From Rhabdophis nuchalis (lineage: Eukaryota > Chordata > Lepidosauria > Squamata > Natricidae), in NCBI GenBank assembly GCA_039707465.1, contig CM077644.1, forward strand, positions 187,041,462 to 187,105,461: DNA of 64,000 nt, read 5' to 3'. The notes under the pieces were generated by a model. That model saw only the letters and a list, made by a program, of their open reading frames with translations, was not told the DNA's origin and did not search any database. Of the stretch, positions 56,601 to 64,000 are shown in pieces. The position numbers were made by a program, and so were the translations under genes. Every line of letters starts with the position of its first letter. Position 1 is the stretch's first letter.

Positions 56601-58100
56601 TTGTCGAGAGTGTGGTGGCACAACAGTTTCCCCGTCACCTGGAGGAAGTTGATTATCTAGACCCGCGCCAGTCCGGCTTTCGGCCCGGGCATAGCACCGA
56701 GACGGCATTGGTCGCGTTGGTCGATGATCTCTGGAGGGCCAGAGATGGGGGTTGTTCCTCCATCCTGGTCCTATTAGACCTCTCGGCGGCTTTTGATACC
56801 ATCGACCATGGTATCCTATTGCACCGGCTGGGGGGGTTGGGGGTGGGAGGCACTGTTTTGCGGTGGTTCTCCTCCTACCTCTCTGGCCGGTCGCAATTTG
56901 TGTTGACAGGGGGGCAGAGGTCATCCTCGAGACCCCTCACATGTGGGGTGCCTCAGGGGTCGGTCCTCTCGCCCCTCCTGTTCAACACATATATGAAGCC
57001 GCTGGGTGAGATCATCCGTGGTTTTGGGGTAGAGTACCATCTCTACGCTGATGATACTCAGCTGTATATATCTACCCCAAACCACCCCAACGATGCCGTA
57101 GCGGTGATGTGCCAGTGCCTGGAAGCCGTGCGGGTCTGGATGGGAAGTAACGGACTCAAGCTCAACCCGACCAAGACCGAGTGGCTGTGGTTTCCGGCTG
57201 CCCGGTTCAACCAGCTGTCTCTATCGCTGGCCATAGGGGGCGAACATCTTGCCCCTGTGGATGGGGCGCGCAACTTGGGTGTCCTCCTGGATTCCCGGCT
57301 GTCCATGGAAGATCAAGTGACAGCCGTGGCCAGGAGGGCGTTTTACCAGGTTCGCCTGGTTCGCCAGTTGCGCCCCCTATTGGACCGGGATGCCCTTCGC
57401 ACAGTCACTCATGCTCTCGTGACATCCCGACTGGACTATTGTAACTCTCTATACATGGGGCTCCCCTTGAGGTGCACCCGGAGGCTGCAGTTGGTCCAGA
57501 ATGCAGCCGCGCGAGCAATAATGGGTACCACAAGGTATACCCATGTAACACCGCTCTTGCGCGAGCTGCACTGGCTACCTGTGGTCTTTCGGGCGCGCTT
57601 CAAGGTGCTAGTCATCATCTTTAAAGCGCTCCATGGCTCGGGACCTAGCTATCTGCGGGATCGGATTCTGCCTCATACTTCCTCACGGCCGATTCGCTCC
57701 CACAGAGAGGGACTTCTCCGGGTGCCGTCCACTAGACTTTGTCAGCGGGCGACGCCCAGGGGAAGGGCTCTCTCTGTGGCGGGCCCTGCCCTCTGGAACG
57801 ACCTCCCCCCCGATATTAGAACTACCACGGACCTCCGCTCCTTCCGTCTGAAATTGAAAACGCACTTTTTCTGCCTGGCCGGCCTAGGGTAGCCTCTTAC
57901 CATAGTATTATAGGGTTTAGGGTTTTAGTGATTGGTTTTGGGGAATTTTAGCGCAGGGTCTTATTGTTTAATGTGTTTTTTAACTGTTTTGTATATTTAT
58001 GTATATTTATTGTTTTAATTTCCCTGTGCACCGCTCCGAGTCCCCTTGGGGAGAGGGAGCAGTCTAGAAATTAAATATTATTATTATTATTATTATTATT
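53631..58100 (+). mobile_element. Near full-length L2 LINE, 4.47 kb
   Basis: The L2 starts at about 53631 and ends in a (TTA)n tail at 58100. A 6-bp duplication aagagc flanks it (53625-53630 and 58101-58106). The 5' region (about 1.3 kb) is GC-rich and begins with two tandem copies of a gagcccccccccgggg / agctgcac unit (53628 and 53653), with a third, looser copy near 53843; it contains repeated 'agaccttttaagacc' at 54331-54370. ORF2 (54935-57892) is intact. The 3' UTR has 'gcaccgctccgagtcccc' and 'ggggagagggagcag'. No ORF1 could be recognised. Confidence 0.9.
54935..57892 (+). CDS. L2 ORF2: endonuclease and reverse transcriptase, intact
   Basis: A 985-codon frame encoding the polyprotein of an L2-clade non-LTR retrotransposon, which nicks target DNA and reverse-transcribes its own RNA there. 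The apurinic endonuclease-like domain occupies about residues 53-270: N59 (LMFCNARS), E86 (IAETWLG), D192/N194 (MGDFNLP) and the D259-H260 pair (WSDHSLL) are all present. The reverse transcriptase follows at about residues 500-780, with NNYRPVSNLPFLAKVVE, GFRPGHSTETAL, motif A LSAAFDTIDHG (D621), GVPQGSVLSPLLFN and motif C YADD (D706, D707). The C-terminal domain ends with ALWNDLPPDIRTTTDLRSF. The start ATG is the first in frame; a TAA at 54905-54907 lies upstream. No stop or frameshift breaks the frame and every key residue is kept, so the copy is young. The L2 assignment rests on remembered vertebrate L2 proteins. Confidence 0.92.
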   Translation: MEGISIPTVVGRRRSEGRQVPSSRLGARSRWLHTVGCHNPCRLGGQGIQSQGLRLMFCNARSVVNKAPLICDLVSEGEPDLAGIAETWLGHEGGLPLVEMCPPGYRAFHQPRTLGRGGGVAVIVKEGLEPRETTVPQTTGCESLCVKWGLGRQLGVLVIYLAPRYVAAALPELLEVIATVAVETPRLLVMGDFNLPSVGESSEVAREFMASMTAMDLTQLIQGPTHEGGHTPDLIFVSGQWKSDLIIGDIAITPLSWSDHSLLRLDFPTATPLRGEAEPESPIWFRPRRLMDPDGFQAALGPLSVPLTRAPMEDLTAAWNSAAVGALDWVAPLRRRATLAPWFTEELRVMKRHKRCLERRWRTTRSESDRTQVRAHLRTYIVALRVAKRHHCATLIASADNRSAALFRVTRSLLQQRVREAPLQGRAEEFVIYLQEKIAQIQNELAPIDGPVGCHEADLVWEEFDSVTSEDMDRLRGRLRATTCLLDPCPSWLVLASWEVTRGWLQEVVNASLREGSLPASFKEAMVRPLLKKPSLDPALLNNYRPVSNLPFLAKVVESVVAQQFPRHLEEVDYLDPRQSGFRPGHSTETALVALVDDLWRARDGGCSSILVLLDLSAAFDTIDHGILLHRLGGLGVGGTVLRWFSSYLSGRSQFVLTGGQRSSSRPLTCGVPQGSVLSPLLFNTYMKPLGEIIRGFGVEYHLYADDTQLYISTPNHPNDAVAVMCQCLEAVRVWMGSNGLKLNPTKTEWLWFPAARFNQLSLSLAIGGEHLAPVDGARNLGVLLDSRLSMEDQVTAVARRAFYQVRLVRQLRPLLDRDALRTVTHALVTSRLDYCNSLYMGLPLRCTRRLQLVQNAAARAIMGTTRYTHVTPLLRELHWLPVVFRARFKVLVIIFKALHGSGPSYLRDRILPHTSSRPIRSHREGLLRVPSTRLCQRATPRGRALSVAGPALWNDLPPDIRTTTDLRSFRLKLKTHFFCLAGLG

Positions 58101-58238
58101 AAGAGCAAAAATAGCCTCAGTGGCCCTCTGAAGGCTGAAAATTAGCTGGCCGGCATGTGCATGCATGTTGGAGCTGACAGTTCGCATGCTGGCAGATATG
58201 GCTCCGTGTGCCACAGGTTCGCCATCACAGCAACAGGG

Positions 58239-58534
58239 CAACATAATTCTACAATACATTTAGAAGTATTGTGCTTCACTTATAACATTAAACCTAGATG
58301 TTTGGTTTTTTTGTACTTGTAATGGCCAGGTTCATACATGCTAATCTATAGTGGGTTTGGTCACCTATCATGCTAAAACAAAAACAAAGTCATATTAGAA
58401 CGTTATCTTTTATTTGTGGGTTGTTGTCCTTACACATACATATACTTTGAACACACCATGGAAGGGTGAATGCAGAAAACTCCCAGAATAATCAGAAGAA
58501 TATTGTATCTTGCTCTGCCAAGTTTTCTGACAGG
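58239..58534. other. Unique sequence
   Basis: Nothing recognised. Confidence 0.3.
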
Positions 58535-58735
58535 AATTTCCTGACAGTGAGAATGATCAATCAATGGAACAGCTTGCTGGAATTGTGGGTGCTCCGTTGT
58601 TGAAGGTTTTCAAGAAAAAGATGGACAACAATTTGTCTGGAATGGTATAAAGACTCCTGCTTTCAGCAAATGGGTGGACTAGAATATCTCCAAGGTTCCT
58701 TCCAATCCCGTGATTCTATGACTCACACCTATGAC
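58535..58735 (+). mobile_element. CR1 LINE 3' fragment
   Basis: aggaatttcctgacagtgag, 'atcaatggaacagcttgc' and 'aaggttccttccaatcccg' match the 3' end of the CR1 at 7947-8304. It stops at the usual 'gattctatga' tail. Confidence 0.75.
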
Positions 58736-58779
58736 TGCAGCATTCACCTTCTGTGATCTTCCCTGCTAGATTCCCACAA

Positions 58780-59509
58780 TCAAAATCAATCAGGTACGCC
58801 TGATGCGCCAATTGCGCCCCTTACTGGACCGGGGTGCCTTACGCAGTCACTCAAGCACTCATCACCTCTCGACTCGACTACTGTAATGCTCTCTACATGG
58901 GGCTCCCCTTGAGGTGCACCCGAAAGCTGCAGCTAGTCCAGAACGCAGCCGCGCGGGTGATTACGGGAGCCCCCAGATGTTCCCACATAACACCGATCCT
59001 GCGCGAGCTGTACTGGCTTCCTGTGGTCTTTCGGGTGCGCTTCAAGGTCTTGACGACCATCTTTAAAGCGCTCCATGGCTCGGGGCCTAGTTATATGCGA
59101 GACCGCCTCCTGCCCCATACATCCCTCAGACCGATACGCTCCCACAGAGAGGGCCTCCTCAGGGTGCCGTCGGCTGGACAATGCCGACTGGCGACACCCA
59201 GGGGAAGAGCCTTCTCTGTGGCGGGCCCTGCCCTTTGGAACGACCTACCCCCTGAACTCCGCACCATCTCCGACCTCCGCCTCTTCCGCAAGTGTCTGAA
59301 GACACACCTATTCCACCTAGCCGGCCTAGCGTAACCTCCATACTGATTATTAGATAGTTTTAAATTTGGGATTTTAATTCGGTTTTTAGCGCAGGGTTTA
59401 TTTATTAGAATAAGTATTTTAAATTTTGATATATTTTATATATTTTGTATCTATTTTAACATCCCTGTGCGCCGCCCTGGGTCCATTTGGAGAAGGGCGG
59501 GGTATAAAT
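58780..59509 (+). mobile_element. L2 LINE 3' fragment
   Basis: 5'-truncated L2 starting near 'tcaggtacgcctgatgcgcc'. The frame 58834-59334 encodes the last 166 or so residues of ORF2 (ALITSRLDYCNALYMGLP ... FRKCLKTHLFHLAGLA). Its 3' UTR belongs to the 'gccgccctgggtcc' subfamily, the same as 7515 and 18308. It ends in an (AAT)n array. Confidence 0.88.
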
Positions 59510-59620
<111 letters not shown>

Positions 59621-59684
59621 GGAAAAACAGAAGGGAAGGTTGCAAGTCACTCCGCTAAGTCGCTTGCACTCTCCCTCATCTGGA

Positions 59685-59960
59685 TAGAGATGGTACTCAG
59701 CAGGTTCTGACCAGTTCTGGAGACCTGGTAGCGGAAATTTTGAGTAGTTCAGAGAACTGATAAATACCACCACTGACCGCCCCCGCCCCCATCTATTCTC
59801 TGCCTCCTGAGTCCCAGCTGATCGGGAGGAAATGGGGATTTTGCAGTAACTTTCCCCTGGAGTGGGGAGGGAATGGATATTTTACAGTATCCTTCCCCTG
59901 CCACACCCACCAAGCCACGGCCACAGAACTGGTAATAAAACTTTTTGAATCCCACCACTG
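59685..59960 (-). mobile_element. hAT-type element (CAGTGGTGGG family), TSD catctgga
   Basis: The right end is ttgaatcccaccactg; the left end is diverged (tagagatggtactcagcagg). There is a perfect 8-bp duplication catctgga at 59677-59684 and 59961-59968. The interior 'ttctggagacctggtagcgg' and 'gcagtaactttcccc' match 38126-38544 in the opposite orientation. Confidence 0.8.
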
Positions 59961-60249
59961 CATCTGGAAGTAGCCACCCCCCACAGCCCCACTGCACTTG
60001 TTCATCAAGGGCCACCTACACACCCTCCCCCAACTAGGAGCAGCTACTCTTAATGCTAATGTGCCTGCTGGCCACCTGTACACCCTTCCCTGCCTAGTAG
60101 CAACCTCTTACCTGCCTGCCAGCCTGCGTGCAAGCCATCTAGGTTTAGGCCATTTAGGTCTCACTTAACAATCCACACTAACCACAACAGAAGGGAGTGC
60201 TGGGATTGCATTGCTGAGCAATGCAGTCATGTGACATTGCACATGACCC

Positions 60250-61644
60250 CATCTCTGACTGAGGGCCAGAGATGGGGGTTGTTCCTCCATCCTGGTCCTG
60301 TTAGACCTCTCGGCGGCTTTTGATATCATCGACCATGGTATCCTATTGTATCGGCTAGAGGGGTTGGGGGTGAGGGGCACCGTTTTACGGTGGTTCTCCT
60401 CCTACCTCTCCGGCCGATCGCAATTTGTGTTGGCAGGAGGGCAGAGGTCGACCTCGAGACCACTCACTTGTGGGGTGCCTCAGGGGTCGGTCCTCTCGCC
60501 GCTCCTGTTCAACACATATATGAAGCCGCTGGGTGAGATCATCCGTGGTTTTGGGGTAGAGTACCATCTCTACGCTGATGATACACAGCTGTATATATCT
60601 ACCCCAAACCACCCCAACGATGCCGTCGAAGTGATGTCCCGGTGTCTGGAAGTCGTGCGGATCTGGATGGGAAGGAACAGACTCAGACTCAACCCTTCCA
60701 AGACGGAGTGGCTGTGGTTACCGGCGTCCCGGTACAACCAGTTGACACCATCACTGGCCATTGGGGGCGAACATCTAGCCCCCGTGGATAGGGCACGCAA
60801 CTTGGGCGTCCTCCTGGATACGAGGCTGTCATTAGAAGACCACTTGATGGCCGTGGCCAGGGGGGCGTTCTACCGGGTTCGCCTGGTTCATCAGTTGCGG
60901 CCCTTATTGGACCGGGACGCCCTTCGCACAGTCACCCATGCGCTCGTGACATCCCGTATAGACTACTGCAACGCTCTCTACATGGGGCTTCCCTTGAGGT
61001 GCACCCGAAGACTGCAGTTAGTCCAGAACGCAGCTGCGCGGGCAATTATGGGAGCTCCTAGACGCTCCCATGTAACACCGCTCTTGCGTGAGCTGCACTG
61101 GCTGCCTGTGGCCTTTCGGGTGCGCTTCAAGGTGTTGACTATTATCTTCAAAGCGCTCCATGGCACGGGACCTAGTTATCTTCAGGATCGCATCCTGCCC
61201 CATACATCCCTTCGGCCGATTCGCTCCCACAGAGGGACTTCTCCGGGTGCCGTCCACTAGGCAATGCCAGCGGGCGACGCCCAGGGGAAGGGCCTTCTCT
61301 GTGGAGGGCCCAACTCTCTGGAACAACTTACCCCCCGAACTGAGAACGATCACGGATCTCCGCTCCTTCCGCCAGAACCTTAAAACTTATTTTTTCCAAC
61401 AGGCCGGCCTGACCTAACTTACACCACCTAGCACATAGTCTGCAGTTAAATTGTTTTAAATTGGTTTTAGGGATATTGTTTTAATGTATTTAAATTTTTA
61501 GCACAGGGATATTAATTTAATTTGGTTTTATATTTTGTATATTGTTGCTTATATATGTTTTTTAAAATTGCCTGTGCACCGCCCCAAGTCCCTTTTGGGA
61601 AAGGGTGCGGTATATAAATCAAATAAACTATAAACTATAACTAT
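60250..61644 (+). mobile_element. L2 LINE, 5'-truncated, about 1.4 kb
   Basis: Begins just upstream of reverse transcriptase motif A (gggccagagatgggggttg) and ends with 'caccgccccaagtccc' and 'gtatataaatcaaataaac'. It carries a closely related but more damaged ORF2 part than 54935-57892. Confidence 0.9.
60256..61417 (+). pseudogene. L2 ORF2 fragment (RT motif A to C-terminus), frameshifted
   Basis: Contains motif A (LSAAFDIIDHG), GVPQGSVLSPLLFNTYMK, YADDTQLY and the C-terminal domain. The endonuclease and N-terminal RT are absent. At about 61226-61232 the usual 'cacagagaggg' reads cacagaggg, a 2-nt deletion, which shifts the frame and stops it at 61258-61260. The remainder to LKTYFFQQAGLT continues in another frame to 61417. 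It cannot produce an active enzyme. Confidence 0.85.
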
Positions 61645-61699
61645 ATAACCACATTGCTTAGAGACAGAAATTCCAGTCTCAATTAACCAAGGAGTACCT

Positions 61700-61850
61700 A
61701 TAACAAGAACAATCATTGAGCGACCATAATTAAGACAAAAAACTTGATTAAGTTAAGCAATCACTAAGTGAAACCTTGACTAGGCTTATGAGTTATGAGA
61801 TTGTTAATGAAGTAGTCGCTAAATGAGGGCTAAGGGTAACTGGAAACATC
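61700..61850. mobile_element. MITE-B-like fragment
   Basis: aatcattgagcgaccataat, 'gttaagcaatcactaagtg' and 'gtagtcgctaaatgaggg' are degraded MITE-B motifs. Confidence 0.4.
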
Positions 61851-61859
61851 TTATTTAAC

Positions 61860-64000
61860 AAAAATAAAATTGGCAGTCTGTCTACAACTTAACAAACAGT
61901 TTTGAAATATGATATTTTTAGCATTATCAGGCTTGAGGATGGTAGAGACTGTAGCTCAAAGTAGCTAGGTAATCCCTGAGTTAAGGAAGGCTGTCTGATG
62001 TTTAAATCATTTGAAATCTTTAATTCAGATGATCCATTTGGTGCACATATTTCTCTTTCACAAATTAAATTTGCAAGCTTGAGGGTTTTTTTTCCACAGA
62101 AAAATATGGCATGCAGGTTCTTGGAGGGGTATTCTTATACAAGGATTTAATGGTTTCTTGAGATGATATCATTATCTATACTTGTTTCCTTTGCAATGCT
62201 ATCAGCAGATGTTGCACTGCTAAAAAAATTTGAACCACTCAACTCTTCCCTAAGAAGTTTTGATTGGGCTTGAAAATCTCTTTGTGTACTAACTTACTAC
62301 AATTCTGCTGTTTCCTCTCCTATTTAGGCAGTTGCTTTAATACATTTTATAATAAAATTAATTACATGTAAATGCACACATACAATATTGTTATCATGCG
62401 TGAAAGTTTGAAAACTCTCTATCCCATAGTCCATATTTTCAAAAAATAAAAGTGGGAAACTGAGTATGTGAATATGAACAGGTGTTTTAACTTGTATTTC
62501 TTATAAAAAAAGGATAGAGGAGGTATCTGACAATGATGAATGTTTTAAGAAATTTTACCATCCTAATGTCTTGATCATGTTATGTATGTTATGAATTTTT
62601 ACCACAACCATTTAATATTGATAATTTCTTATATGTTCTATATATAGGAAATTTACTTTCTGATTGATATATAACAGCTGCATTGAAGTCATGTAAAACC
62701 AGCATTATTTGAGGACGGTACTGCTTTACTGGCAAGAGGCTAGTAAGAACAGATAGTAGATAACTTAGTTTATTTGTTCTGTTGGGGTTCTGGCACATAA
62801 CAAAATTTAGGATTTTCCATTGTAACATCAAGCAGTATTTTTTCCCCTGGAATCAGATGGAACTAGTGTTAATGGGTCATGCAAATTATTTTAACTATCA
62901 TAGATGAATTGGCCTTATGTAAACCATTTCCTCTTTCCACTCATGCTCCCTATTAGGATCACATAACCTAATTTGATATTCATTAAATACTTGGCATAAC
63001 TGATGCATAATAAGGCATAAGACAGCAAGTTTTTTCTCTATGGATAAATATGCTGCTAAATAAACCACTACAAAATGCAGTATTCTTGAGCTGCTGTATC
63101 GCATAAAACTAGCTATAAATAGGTCTATGTCCCACTAGAGTATAAGGCAAGGTTGACTCGGTGGTTTTTAATTATTACTAGAGAAGTGCGGCTCCTCCTT
63201 ATGCATAATAAATGCAATTCTTCCCATTAAAATCATTTAGCAGTTAATATATTTTAAAGTTACAAATTAAAGATCTCTCTCCTTCAGAAAACACATCACG
63301 CTCAGTTACTCCCACGCAATTTCCTTTACAGCTAACAAGCCTATGACTATTTAAGACCTTGTAAGGCATGTGGTTATTTTTGGATTTCTGTTGCTTTGTG
63401 AACATTTTCAGCTTTCAGCCTGACTATAAAGATATTTTGTGATATGCAAAAAATAAAAAGATGGGTCCCCCCTCTCTTCTTTAACTTTGTTTTAGAGTGA
63501 TGCAAACTGTTTGGGCCAGAATAGTTTATGATACCGATCCAATAATTAAATAAAAATGTTTAACAGATAAATATTTCAAATTAGATCAATGCTTTGAAGA
63601 TGAAAGGATTCATTTTGGAGTTGGATTTTTAATCCCCTGCCATATTACCTGCTTAAAATATTTCCCCTTACTTCTTATTGTACACAATTTATTTGGACTG
63701 GAAAAAATATGAAACATAGAGGTGTTACCAATAATGCATGAAAAAGCAGGGGTCGGAAATCTATGATCCTCAGATGCTATTACAAACTAAAAGACCCAAT
63801 ATCCTTCACTATTTATATCTGAACTGGAACTTGCAGTTCAGTACCTCCAGATTCCAAATCTTAGAAGATAGTGTAATTAGAACACTCACTAGTCAGACAT
63901 TGAAAGTAAGATTATGTCAATCGTATGAAAAACACTGGAGACACTTCAAATACAGTTTACCTTGTGCATTTTACATGCACTTCTGTGCATAAGTATTCTT
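61860..64000. other. Unique AT-rich sequence to window end
   Basis: No gene, repeat terminus or RNA gene recognised. Small frames at 62589-62831 and 63738-63992 have no motif and no splice support. Confidence 0.4.

Larger units (their letters stand above)
53228..58230 (-). mobile_element. hAT MITE (CAGTGATGG family) hosting a full L2
   Basis: The left end cagtgatggctaaccttttt (53228) and the right end ccacaggttcgccatcacag (to 58230) belong to one element. The outer flanks caataggg (53220-53227) and caacaggg (58231-58238) are an 8-bp duplication with one mismatch. The MITE parts are 53228-53630 and 58101-58230; everything between is the L2 insertion. Confidence 0.85.
60140..61690. mobile_element. 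MITE-B copy hosting an L2
   Basis: The left part (60140-60249: gtctcacttaacaatcc, cattgctgagcaatgcagtc, acattgcacatgacccc) and the right part (about 61645-61690: acattgcttagagacagaa, attccagtctcaatt, ggagtacct) correspond to the two sides of the MITE-B family at 40805-41215. The L2 lies between them. Confidence 0.6.

Noticed and set aside
54935..57892. Large intact ORF as a host gene
   Set aside because: The endonuclease/RT motifs, LINE tail and target duplication show it is a retrotransposon.

Overview
This is a window of vertebrate nuclear DNA, almost certainly from a squamate reptile and probably a snake. It is AT-rich and intron-like, with no operons and no long host open reading frames. 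The repeats are squamate-type: L2 and CR1 LINEs (several CR1 tails end in ATTCT-type repeats and a 'cacttggccaataaagaa' motif typical of snake CR1), a Sauria SINE, a BovB-like piece, a SPIN element, many hAT-type MITEs and one mariner. The species call rests on remembered repeat families, not on a database search.

One host gene is recognised: CDC42SE2 (CDC42 small effector 2), on the minus strand. Its whole 84-codon reading frame is present in three coding exons: 50472-50525 (18 codons, start ATG), 32069-32170 (34 codons, CRIB motif) and 29537-29635 (32 codons plus stop). All junctions are GT-AG. A 5'UTR extends the first of these exons to about 50781. A strong donor 16 nt after the stop and an acceptor at 28459 predict a separate terminal 3'UTR exon. 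The coding introns are about 18.3 kb and 2.4 kb. Everything above about 50.8 kb is probably the 5' intron, and everything below about 27 kb is probably downstream flank.

The rest is mostly layered transposable elements. 1-27 kb holds fold-back MITEs with TA targets, hAT MITEs whose 8-bp target duplications can still be read, a CR1 split by an antisense L2, a SPIN copy, a near-perfect 79-bp-arm palindrome and a recent ~842-bp tandem duplication. 27-51 kb is CDC42SE2 with its introns, which carry L2, CR1, probable L1, Sauria-SINE and MITE copies and a 1.3-kb mariner with long inverted repeats and a broken transposase. 51-62 kb holds more hAT MITEs and three L2 copies. One L2 (53631-58100) is nearly full length, has an intact 985-codon endonuclease/reverse-transcriptase frame, and sits inside a hAT MITE with a 6-bp target duplication.

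No tRNA, rRNA, CRISPR or viral gene was recognised. The most unusual items are the intact nested L2, the repeated landing of L2 copies inside TIR elements (one making an in-frame MITE-L2 reading frame), the mariner with ~70-bp TIRs and a DDN triad, the SPIN copy, and several large DNA palindromes.
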